From: Cyclaneusma minus
Lineage: Eukaryota > Ascomycota > Leotiomycetes > Marthamycetales > Marthamycetaceae
Assembly (NCBI GenBank): GCA_037179335.1
Contig: JAKZHN010000009.1
Coordinates: 62,001-126,000 of the forward strand
DNA: 64,000 nucleotides
Direction of reading: 5' to 3'
This document shows positions 47,936 to 57,943 of this stretch, one piece after another. Both the position numbers and the translations under genes were made by a program. The first letter of the stretch is position 1. Each line of letters starts with the position of its first letter. The notes beneath the pieces were generated by a model. The model made no database searches. It was not told where the DNA came from and worked only from the letters and a program-made list of their open reading frames with translations.

Positions 47936-50009
47936 GGGCATTGTCGGAATCTTACAGGCGTTCATGAGCGTTGGTTGCCACTTCTCTTCTGCAACAACGA
48001 ACGGTACTAGCAACGAAAACGGCCATCATATGCAATTATGCCAGCATCCGTCGACACCAACTATACAAACACCCCCCTTGGGAGCATCATGCCAACATAC
48101 TCGAACTTTGCGATTTCTTCGGGCTCCCGTCACGGCTTTATCTCGGAAGGAATAAAAGGAATTTTAATGCGCAACCAACCATCCGAACCCACGCCACCCG
48201 ACTCTCTGTGTCTCTGCTCTACAGATGGGGTGGTGGCCTCCTTTCTTCCCAACGGCATGCAACGGGTGTTTCTCTCCTGCAATCCATCAAACCACAGCGC
48301 GCGCGCCTGGCTTGGCGAAATCTCCTTCCTCCCACAACTCTGTCGGCACATTGGCAAGCATCGCATCGCTTTTAAAAGTCTTTTTCACCCCCATGCAAAC
48401 TCACGAAGAATCGCCTCCTCTCTCCTATCTTTTGTTGATTGATTGGGATTTGGCCATTGGACTGCTGCTGGACTGCGCCGACTCATTCACGGGGACTGCT
48501 TTTAATGAAGAAAACTGACAATGATGGCCCGATGGGTCTTTACTCTGCTAGTCCACTCTCTTGCTTTTTGCGTTGTTGAAATTCCCGTTGAAATTGCGAA
48601 TAACGAACGCGGTGAAATACCCCGGTGTTGATCACATAGCTTTTGCTTTCTTTGCTGTTTTTGCTTGCTGCTGCTGCATGCTGCTGCTTGAGCGTATGGG
48701 GAGGAATGGGTGGTGGATTTGGGGGGTTTCGAGATGAGAGGCAATGCCCCTTTTTGGGCCCGTTGCACGGCCTGCCTGCCTGGCAAGGGAGGGGGAGAAT
48801 GAGAGGGCAAACTTGTAAATAGGAAGACAGGACCAATACAAGAATCTCAAAAACCAAGAGAAAAGTCGGGGAGACAATGGATTATGCCTGGATCGTGCTG
48901 TAGACGCTAGACTGAGCATGGAAATGTCTCTAGGCAATGGGATGAGCGAACAAGGCGAATGATTAGAACATAATCATGTAGCCCAAAAGTGTGAAACGAG
49001 TATCAAGGCAGGTTGCAGTAATTGGCAGACGCGGTTGTGTGGTGTATACCGTAAAAGGCCTTCCAAAAATCATCTGTTAACGCCGTAACAGGCCCGGTAG
49101 TCTCTTGGTAATCAAGAGGGTAGAACGAAGTGATCACTTAAAGAGGAAATAACAGTAGTACCAGGCAATTGAGTGTATTCATGGTTTGAATCTATCTACA
49201 GAGAGCTCCCCTGCAATGGGCCAGAGGCTAGCGTGGCGGCTTGAGGCAGGGTGGTGAAGCATTGGGTAAAGCTGGAGCTCTGACCATACCGCTGTATTGC
49301 AACATAGTCCCTCACCTTCAAGTTTTGTTGCACGTCGATCGAGGGGAGGTGGAGAAGTGATTTTTTGAAATTTTATTGATAGTACTTTAAAATGGTATAG
49401 GCTGATAGATGTGAAAATTCTACAAAGATTGATGTATAACATGTCTAGGTTTGGAGACAAGGGGCTTGCGTAAAATGGTCGCTAAAATAACGTTTTTTAT
49501 ATAGGTTTGTGGCTATACTGGATAGTGGAGGGACGGGCGGCAAGAAAGAGTCTAGGTTGACAGGATGTTGCGAGGATGCCGGAGATGAGAGAATCATGGA
49601 CTATGGTTCACTTTTCAGGGGTACCTAGCAACATGACCTCGCGTGAGCATTGCTACATTGGGAGTTGTAGTGTTTCACATTTTGCATCTTTTGGAAACTT
49701 GTTTGGATGGGCGGACTAAGCCAGCCACCAATTACTCTCATTTCTCTTTCTCACTTTTTTTTAAATTCCGAGGAGATTCATTACCTATACACAAGCATAC
49801 AGCCTCCTTTATCTCAGCCCCACGCTGCTCCATTCAATCATCATTTCTCACTTACAGCGAGCGCCCAGGCCAATCCCCTGTTTATTCTACTTCCCCAAGC
49901 ACATGCAATTCCCTTCTCTCATCGTTCTCCCGCACGGATCTCGCACAAACTCCCTTCCTCGCCCAGAATTGCATACCTCACGCCTCACATCCAACAATTC
50001 TGCCAAGTC
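47936..50009. other. Intergenic, convergent Rho gene / mL40
   Basis: About 2 kb without a supported gene. Several short overlapping frames exist but none has a recognisable domain or a consistent structure. Confidence 0.5.
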
Positions 50010-50712
50010 TTAGCGCTTCCAGCCATGATTCCACGGCTCCTTCCCCGGCGTCTCAGTCTGGGCCCGCGCATATTCAATCGGCACACCACCATGCTGATAA
50101 ACACCCTTCTTCTCCATCGCAATACGGTACAGTCTGCCAGCTTTGGGAACGCCTGGCGGGTCTAGGTTGCGTAGTTCTTCGCAGGCGTTGCGCATGCTGC
50201 AGTACATCCTGTATTTGCCCAAAAATGTTCAGCATAAACCCTCAAACACCATCAAATATCAGAATGAAACTTTGGCCGAGATTTGCGGTCCGGGATTCGT
50301 AGGTCCGGGAAGACTTGGAACGGCGGATTCGATTCTTATTGAGAGACTCCTAGGGAAAAGCGTACCGATTCATCTCCAACTCCCTCTCCTCCTTCTTCTT
50401 GCGTCTAAATAACATCCAAGCACGATGGATAGTCCAATGTCTTAGCGCACGCAGACGCGAAAGCCTCAAAGGACGGGGTGTCTTGGGATGTTGGAGGTGG
50501 TATCTGATCAAGGTAATTCGGGGGTCGATTTTTACGCGCTTGGAATTGTCTCTTGCGAGGGCGCTGCTTGTGGAAAATTGCGAAGTTTGGACGGCGGAGG
50601 GGAATTGATTGAGAGAGCGCATGGTGATGGAGGAGGATGCTGATGGGCGGAGACTGGGGGTGAGGAGGCGGAAGAGGGGCGTGAAGATGCTGGAGGTTGT
50701 CGAGGGCGCCAT
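50010..50712 (-). CDS. Mitochondrial large-subunit ribosomal protein mL40 (MRPL28)
   Basis: Exons 50712-50366 and 50208-50010 give 181 residues. The N-terminus is Ser/Arg-rich and lacks acids (mitochondrial targeting). RITLIRYHLQHPKTPRPLRL is the family core, followed by LSRLRALRHWTIHRAWMLF. The second exon ends KKGVYQHGGVPIEYARAQTE then TPGKEPWNHGWKR, also typical. The protein is part of the 54S mitoribosome. The ATG at 50712 (MAPSTTSSIF) is the first in frame; upstream there is only a TTG. The acceptor ATACAG gives NRMYCSMRNACEEL. Confidence 0.85.
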
Positions 50713-51357
50713 GTTGTCGGGTGGTTGGGAGACCCGAGGGGTCAATTGGAGGAGGAGGAGGAGGGGCGGAGATGGTTGGTGGTGGAAAGTGGTGATGCGT
50801 GAGAGCTCTCGAGAGCTTTCGCGATTGAGTTGGACGAGGTTCAGAAATTGAAGGTCGGCGGAATGGTTGATCCTTAGTAAAGCTTGGCGGCTCGTGTTTA
50901 GCTCGCTTTCGGATCGTGCCGAGGGGTTATTTTGGGAACTGCATTTTTGAGAGCTTCAACGTCTGGTAAAACAAGTATTCGAACGGATTTGATAGTTCCC
51001 AAGGCCCAATTGATTTCTCGTTGATTGAGACTGTCGGCCTGGAGAGAACCGACGGTAGGTCATCAACACGCCCTTTCGTCTATGTCATTTTGTCACCTAG
51101 GTTCAAGGTTCAAAAGGATTCAGTTATCAGACCCCACCGTCACCCCCACTTTGAGCTTCATCTGACATCCCGTCAGAGGCAGTTTCCTAGCTTTCTTTCC
51201 TTCTTTCCCTCCTGCGACTAACATACTCATCACCTCGTCACCCCGTGAAGAATCATCTGAACTGTCTACAACAAGTTCAAGCTTGAAATCCTTAGGGTAC
51301 CCTACCGGATTTCCTTCCCAACCAGGTCGGAAGGTCCTGCAACACATCACGGAAAAG
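50713..51357. other. Divergent promoter region mL40 / SidJ-like hydrolase
   Basis: About 640 bases, no gene seen. Confidence 0.5.
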
Positions 51358-52360
51358 ATGTCTATCCCAGCCGGACCTCACGTGGGAATCCTCCACAAAT
51401 ACGTCCGTATCCTTCAATTTCTCCCCTTCTCCATCTCCTATCAACCAAAGAAACTAACACTCCTCACAGACCAAAAAACTCACAGCCTTCGAACTCGGCC
51501 CCTCCACCTCCCCTGCCCCACCCAACCTCCTCCTCTGGATCGGCGGCCTCGGCGACGGCCTCCTAACCGTCTCCTACCCCCTCGCCCTCGCCTCTTCTCT
51601 CCCTCCAACCTGGTCTCTCGCCCAAGCTCTCCTCTCATCCTCCTCCAACGGCTGGGGCACCTCCACTCTCGCCCGCGACGCATCAGAACTCTCCAAATGC
51701 GTTTCCTATTTCCGCTCCCAACGTCCCAACGGCAAAATCGTGGTCATGGGTCACTCCACTGGCTGTCAAGACGTCATGGAATATTTGACTGGGCCAGGAG
51801 CACAAGAAAGACCCGCGATTGACGGAGGGGTTTTGCAGGCGCCTGTTAGTGATCGTGAAGCTCTTTTTCACACGCTCGGTAAAGAGACGTATGATAACTT
51901 GGTTGGGAAAGTTAAGAAGCTTGTAGATGGGGGGAAAGGAGGCACGATTCCAGACCTCGGTCCCCAGGAAAACATATTCCATTGTCCTGTCACAGCCTCG
52001 CGCTGGCTTTCTCTCCTTTCCCCAGACAAGAAGGGCGCAGACGACTATTTCAGCACTGATTTGCCAGATTCCAAACTAGAAAGCAGTTTTGGAATTATCC
52101 CGGGGAATACGAAGATGTGTTTGTTGTATAGTGGGAAGGATGAGCATGTGCCCGAGTGGGTGGAGAAGGAGAAACTGGTCGAGAAGTGGATCGGATTTGT
52201 GAAGAAAGGGGGCGGGAGCGTGGATGAGAGGAATAGTGGGGTGGTGGATGGCGCGACGCATAATTTGGAGGGGGATAGTGAGGGGATTGTGGGAGACTTG
52301 GTGGGGAGGGTGGTGAGGTTTTTGGAGGGGTTGGAGGGGGATGGGAAGGCGAATTTGTGA
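51358..52360 (+). CDS. DUF1749 alpha/beta hydrolase (SidJ-like siderophore esterase family)
   Basis: Exons 51358-51402 and 51470-52360 give 311 residues. The alpha/beta-hydrolase triad is visible: the nucleophile Ser111 in GHSTGCQD, an Asp near 239 in SGKDEHVPEW and a His near 279 in GATHNLEGD. LLLWIGGLGDGLLTVSYP near residue 35 is the oxyanion-side loop typical of DUF1749. In Aspergillus fumigatus SidJ of this family hydrolyses fusarinine-type siderophores inside the cell. Whether this protein does so is inferred from the family; no siderophore genes lie nearby. No signal peptide, so cytosolic. Exon 1 encodes only 15 residues; its donor GTCCGT was chosen because it alone keeps the frame. Confidence 0.85.
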
Positions 52361-53269
52361 GGCGATGGGAGTTGCGAGAGGTTGTGCGGAATAAGTAGAC
52401 CCTGAAAAACTGGGTGGCAGGCCTTTGAGAACATTTCCAATGGGCTTCGTACTTATATGCATTCAGTGATGACAAATGTGATTGAGAAATCCACGTCCCT
52501 CGAGTCCTTTCTGTTCTCGAGGGATATCTCCTGTGTGCTTGGAGCAATTGGGTTCTTCTTTATCTGGTGACTACTCCGAGAATATTCTCAGAAGCCTATT
52601 CTTTGCGAAATAGTGTGCAGTGAAATGTATAGAGTCAAGAGTTATAGGGTAAGTGTGGGAGATTGGGGGATTTGAAAGCGTGCTCATACAAAGGCAGAAC
52701 TGGAAACGACCTTCAAGTCGTCGGAGCAGAGTGGATTAATATGACCTGCGGTAGAGAGTCGAGAATACCTGGGAAGGAGTGAAACAAGTAATACATAGGC
52801 AGGAACCAAACCTTCAGAATTGGGAATTGTCGCCACTGGCCAAACACGGCCTAAGTTCCTGGAGTCATTCGAGGACTGGTGTCCGCGGAAGCGTTGCGTA
52901 GTGTGCGAGACTGCCCTCCATACAATATCCCTGGTTCGCTCGCCGGACTGCTGCGTTGACGGAGCCATCACTTTTCGGAATATGAAGTCGCAAAGTCGAA
53001 TCGGAATATCGGGGACCCCTGCTGCACCTGTACGGCCACTAGAAACATCAAGAGTGCATGTCACAAACCGACCACAGTAGACATCGTGCGACCTTGAATG
53101 CGATGGTGCTTGTTGAGTTTTTAATTTCGCGGAACCTGTGAATACAGAGCACCCTAGCAGCTGTGACCCGTTTGCAATGCCATTAAAATTCAGCACCCTG
53201 TATCCTCATCCACTGCCAGAAAACTCTAAAACTGGCATTCCACCCAAACCAACACGCCGGATCCATCCT
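52361..53269. other. Intergenic, convergent SidJ-like / rpl6
   Basis: About 900 bases. A minus-strand frame at 52684-53196 has no recognisable features. No gene supported. Confidence 0.5.
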
Positions 53270-54167
53270 CTACCATTGCATCTCGTGGGGTCGGTCACCC
53301 TTTCTCAGGCTGAAGGAGCTGGCGAGGTACGAAGTAAGGAGCTCCTCCTTCTTGATGGCGGCAAGGATGGCCTTGTCGACGGTCTTCTGGTCTTCTGCGC
53401 GGCTGGTGGTGGGCTTCTTCTTCTGCGAAATTGTTAGACCCAATGTTTCCTGCATGACCGTTCATATCGCATGTAGCAATCACACGTACCTCGGGCTTCT
53501 CGCCCTGCTTGAAGAAAGCCTCCTCTCCCTTCTTCTTGTCACCGGCCTCGCGCGCAAAGTACTTCTCGCTGGCAATCTCGTCGAGCTTGGCAGAGTCAAC
53601 ACCGGAGATGTCAACCTTGGTGGATGTGGCGATGACGTAGCGGGCGTTCACTCTGCGGAGAGGGACACCGTTGATCTTGAAGGGGCCGGTAACGAGGAGA
53701 ACACCCTGGTCGAGGTTCTTCAGGAGGACGACACGCTTGCCACGGAAGCGGCCAGCGAGGAGGATGAGAACGGCACCGGGAACGAGAGTAGGGCGGAGCT
53801 TGCAGGCGTGGATCGACTTGCGGACCTGTTTTTGAACATGTTAGCTTCCCATGTTCGTAGAATGCAGATCTGCGCCCCAAAGCAAGCTGTTCTGTCTTGC
53901 GCAGTTTCGTGGTGCATCTGGCTCGTTCCCACTCTTGCCAATGAAGCCATCGCAGCTCCATTGCATCGCCACACCACAACCGTTGATTTTCCCAGCACAT
54001 GCGCAATCCCCTCGTCGTCGCAGAGCGTAGCAGGAGCAGTAGAGACCAACCTTCTTGGGGGTGGCATCGTCGTCAGCCGGGTACCACTTGTTGGCCTTCT
54101 GCGAGTGGTGGGGCACCACGCGCTCGCCCTTTCCGAACTTCTTCTGTTGCGCTTCTACGACGGCCAT
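53270..54167 (-). CDS. rpl6: 60S ribosomal protein eL6
   Basis: Exons 54167-54051, 53825-53490 and 53422-53270 give 201 residues. KKVRKSIHACKLRPTLVPGA, VLILLAGRFRGKRVVLLKNL and DQGVLLVTGPFKINGVPLRR are the eL6 core. The end, SFSLRKGDRPHEMQW, is unusually long-tailed but in frame. It is a structural protein of the cytosolic large ribosomal subunit. The first intron is 225 bases, common for fungal ribosomal-protein genes. The start ATG gives MAVVEAQQKKFGKGE. Confidence 0.94.
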
Positions 54168-54752
54168 TGTGAAGAAGAGAACCGCGTCGGGTCGAGGTCG
54201 GAGTCGGTTCGTTGGGTTGTTGGTCGTTGATGTCGTCGAGGTGGATGCTGGAGCCCTTTCGATATGATATTTTGCCCTACTCGCTAAGGGTTGATTTGTG
54301 TGCGTGGCCCGAGCTTGGCGCGCGCCTGGAAGCCGAAAATATCAGGTTGCAAAGATAAGGTCACGTGGCGATGCAATCTCGGGACGGAAGTTCTAGGATA
54401 CCGAGTCCATGGGTTTCTATCTGCTGGAATATGTTTGTGATCAATCATATTCTTAAATATATTTCTGAAATGCTGGAAATTCAGATAGCGGGAGACAATC
54501 TCGAGTTTCTAAATAACCCAAATAACTAGAAATCTCCTTCATTACTTCGAAATATGCCATGACCAATGAATCTTTGCTGCCGGAGACTGGCACTTGCAGT
54601 ACGGAGAAGGCGGCGCCGAGCGGCCCGCTAATCGACCGACGCGATGATGCCGTTTGGGCCTTTGGCGCTCAGCCTCGGTGGAGCTCCAACCTTGAAGCTC
54701 CAAGCTCACAAGACAACCACTCCATCACAATCCGCCCTCACCATCAGCCAAT
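54168..54752. other. Divergent promoter region rpl6 / rpn13
   Basis: Contains a locally AT-rich part (54420-54520) with TCTATCTG and CAGATAG as a distant inverted pair. No gene seen. Confidence 0.5.
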
Positions 54753-56228
54753 ATGTCGATCTCGCCGTTGATTACCTTCAAGGCTGGGAAATGCGACCTC
54801 GACGTAAGCTTTGTGAAGCATCTTTACGCCCTGAACCCATACTGAGATAAGACAGACAACCTCCCAGCCTTACAAGGTCAAGCCAATTTCGACGCCAGGC
54901 TACATCTATCTCTACTACGAAGATGGTACGGAAGGCATCACTTCATTTCAATAAATAAGACACTGACATCCGCAAGACCTTGTCCACTTCTGCTGGCGCG
55001 AACGAAGCGCTCCCATGGACCAGCCCGAAATCGATCTCATAATGGTGCCTACCGACGGCTCATTCGTTCCTTACGAGAAATCCGACAAGTCCTCCTCCAA
55101 AACCAACGGCCGCATAGTCGCTCTCAAATTCATGTCCTCTTCTCAAAGACTACTGTTCTGGCTGCAATCGAAACCACAATCCAAGAGTGGCGATGCTAGC
55201 TGGTTCAGCCCAAGGGACACGAAGATCTGCGAGATAGTCCACGCTGTGCTGCAAGGCGAGGAAGTCAATGTGGAGAGCGAGATTGCGCAAGTCAGAAACA
55301 GCGGCGGCAGAGACGATGACGAGGATGCTACTATGGAGGACGTCCAAGACGAAAGCCACCGAGGAGGCAGCGGAGGTGCTGGAGCAGGTGCCACCGGCGG
55401 CGACATTCGAGAAGAGGGAGCTGGTGCAAGAGAGGGAGGAGCCGACGGCGGAAGAGCGTAGGTTGCATCTCCTATGGTTTGCATGGCTGGACACCACATC
55501 GGTCTACAGGCGTTTGGCACGGACTCTAAAGGAACGGCATCAAGGAGTGCAAAATGTACTGCTAGACAGAATACACGATTTTCATGCTCAAAGAGCTATG
55601 CCCTGGGTCCCGTGCCTATGCTCTCCGCCATGTAAACCTTCAAACTTTCGATGAACAATCGGCTAACACACGTCCCAGTGCCGCTCCTGCACCAACAGAT
55701 GCCTCAGCCGCTGTCCAAAACTTTTTGAGATCTCTCCAGGGCGGTGTTCCAGGCGGAGCTGGCGGTATGCACCAACGCGAAACCCTCTACACTACCCTCG
55801 CCGAACTCCTCAAAGCCGACACCACCGTCCCAATAGTCGACACCCTCAGCATCGCCCAAATCGACTCGTGGCTTACCTTTCTTCCGCCATCTCTGCTTCT
55901 CCTTGCCCAAGAATCCGAGACCGGTGCTTTCAATCTGGCCGACGCGACTGCAGAGACCCAGCAAGCAGCGCTCCAGACTCTGAGCGAAGGACAGAAGAAG
56001 GCTGTGCTGCGGAGAGTGCTGAGGAGTCCCCAGTTCCACCAGAGCTTGATGAGCTTGACGTCAGCACTTCGGGATGGTGGCTTGCCCAGTATTGCCGATG
56101 CATTGGGTGTTAAGGTGCAGAATGGTGGTCTGCTTCCAGGTGGAAATCTGCCCCTTGGCGGAGGGGATGCTGTCGAGGCATTCGTGGAGGGAGTTAAGAA
56201 GCAAGTAGAGGAGGAGCAGCGCAAGTAA
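54753..56228 (+). CDS. rpn13: Proteasome ubiquitin receptor Rpn13 (ADRM1)
   Basis: Exons 54753-54803, 54856-54925, 54977-55457 and 55679-56228 give 383 residues. The N-terminal Pru domain (about 1-125) reads LITFKAGKCDLD, KVKPISTPGYIYLYYEDD, LVHFCWRERS and MVPTDGSFVPYEK. It binds ubiquitin and docks on Rpn2 in the 19S particle. An acidic, glycine-rich linker leads to the DEUBAD domain (about 230-375): ETLYTTLAELLKADTTVP, IDSWLTFLPPSLL, EGQKKAVLRRVLRSPQFHQS. This domain binds and activates the deubiquitinase Uch37 where present. The last intron is 221 bases; I chose its donor GTAGGT and acceptor CCCAG to restore GRAAAPAPTDASAAVQ, so its exact limits are a little less sure. Confidence 0.9.
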
Positions 56229-57253
56229 GGGCTTTTGATCCGACGAGCATGAAATAATGGTCTGGGAGTCAGTAATAGTAGAAAGCGTCATTCTCGGATC
56301 AAGCGCAGCCTGCAGTCCCCTTCGAATGACAATTCATTTTTATGATTTCATAGCAGCATGTTCCCTTCATTTTCTTCAGAGCCTGCAGCAGTCCATGGTA
56401 CGAAAAGTGGTTTCCCAGGGGTTGTGTCGCTGGTGCGACGCCACTCTGTCTTAATATTGTTCTCAATAGAAAGGACAATAGCAAGCGAGCCGCCACACTA
56501 ACCTGAACAACATCTCAAAAAGCCCACCCGCCTCTCCACCCCTCCCCCACAGCACAATCGCAGTGTCTCGGGGACAATAGGAACTCAATAGCGCTGCATG
56601 TCAGCAGAATCACGAGCGATGATTGGCGCGACAAGGTAAGCCAGGAAGAATCGGTGAACAGTGCGGCTGAGCTACGTGCCGCCGTCGTTTGCACTTCCTA
56701 TTGTCAGCGCGTTTTCCTATTGTCGTTTATGCTTGTAGGTGCATCAATAGGAAACCTGGGAGTCACAAGCTTGCTGTATCTCCCCAGCTATTGAGGCCGG
56801 TCTGACAATAGGCTGCTGTTATTGTGCCTGATCCTATTCTGCTGTGCATTAAAAGTACTCTGAGGCTCCTCTCCTCGACTATTTGTTTCTCAACTTCGAC
56901 ATTCTCACTCTCCCATCTACAATTCTCTCCAAGCCACATCTTCAATTCTCCTGCAGGCAGAATAATACTTTGAAATACTGCCAATTGTTCAAAAGCTCCT
57001 CAAGCAGACATAACTATCTGCCTCTCCATCCACCCACCTTCCACATTCTCGATTCCTCCCTCCATCCTCCTCGTCATCCACGACGCGAAAACATTCGAGA
57101 AGAAACTAAGTTGTACACTACATTCGATCTTCCACTATCATCACCGAACGAACATTCAGCCACTCGTCAGCCTCTTCAGATACTGAGCCACTCTAATCGA
57201 GTGCATCTACACGCAACACAAGGGCACATTCCAACCCTCACACACTCACCACT
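56229..57253. other. Intergenic between rpn13 and the unknown basic/acidic protein gene
   Basis: Holds the inverted-repeat unit at 56573-56705 (see separate entry) and the CT-rich leader of the next gene. No gene supported. Confidence 0.5.
56573..56705. mobile_element. Small element with perfect 11-base inverted ends
   Basis: GACAATAGGAA (56573-56583) and its exact complement TTCCTATTGTC (56695-56705) bracket 133 bases. Two further copies of the 9-mer lie just outside: CCTATTGTC at 56716-56724 and GACAATAGG at 56804-56812. The interior is not AT-rich. It may be a very short transposon-derived repeat, or a cluster of protein-binding sites. Confidence 0.4.
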
Positions 57254-57943
57254 ATGAACACCCGTCCAAACCCACAAGCCCTCAAGCTCGCCCTCCTCAA
57301 AGCGCAACAAGGCCAGCAAGCACAGGGTCTCCGCACCACAACCACCACACCTCCACCACCACCCTACAGCAAAACAGCCTCCTCCCGTCCCACCTTCCCC
57401 CAAACCGCCTTCAAATTCGCACCCGGCCTCTCCATGCGTGCGCCCTCCAAAATGGCCCATCAAAACCAAATCGCCTCCCACGTCACCTCATCCTCCGATT
57501 CGGCCACCGACAGCGAGCCCGAATTCTCGCCCATCCGTCTTCACATCAACGCCCCAATCTCCATCAGCGGAAATAATAATGTGCTGCTGATCGATGCCGC
57601 GAAACATGCAAAGGATGTTTTGGAGGCCGTGGTTGAGGGAATCAGGAAGGGGACGATGGGGAATGCGGGGATTCCGATGATTGATGAGGAGGGACGGCCG
57701 AGACCGGTTGATGTGAGTGTTGAGGCGGGGGTTAAGGTTGAGGGGGAGGGGAATGTTGTTGGTGATGCGGGAGATCTGGTGAAGGCCGGGGTTGACTTGG
57801 GAGGGTTGGTGGAAGGGAAGGGGGCGAAGAAGGTTGGGAAGAGGAAGAGGGGTGAGAGTGATGGGGAGGAGTGTGAGGGGGAGGTGGAAGAAAGGGGTGC
57901 GAAGAAGTGTAAGGTTGAGAAGACGAGTGAGGGTGGGGCTTGA
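57254..57943 (+). CDS. Hypothetical protein with acidic region and basic, nuclear-signal-like tail
   Basis: Single-exon frame of 229 residues from ATG 57254. Residues 1-80 are Gln/Thr/Pro-rich and disordered. Residues ~95-140 look ordered (SPIRLHINAPISISGNNNVL then LIDAAKHAKDVLEAVVEGIR). The tail has clusters of basic residues (KKVGKRKRGESDGEE, GAKKCKVEK) that could be nuclear localisation signals. I do not recognise the family. The rise of codon bias for C in the first half and G in the second resembles other genes of the window and supports coding. Confidence 0.6.
   Translation: MNTRPNPQALKLALLKAQQGQQAQGLRTTTTTPPPPPYSKTASSRPTFPQTAFKFAPGLSMRAPSKMAHQNQIASHVTSSSDSATDSEPEFSPIRLHINAPISISGNNNVLLIDAAKHAKDVLEAVVEGIRKGTMGNAGIPMIDEEGRPRPVDVSVEAGVKVEGEGNVVGDAGDLVKAGVDLGGLVEGKGAKKVGKRKRGESDGEECEGEVEERGAKKCKVEKTSEGGA

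Noticed and set aside
47971..48442. Overlapping 134-residue plus-strand frames after the Rho gene
   Set aside because: They overlap each other in two frames, lack domains, and lie in the expected 3' flank. Neither can be supported.
53352..54230. 292-residue plus-strand frame opposite rpl6
   Set aside because: It runs across the rpl6 introns and exons on the other strand and has no recognisable domain. The eL6 protein explains the coding signal.
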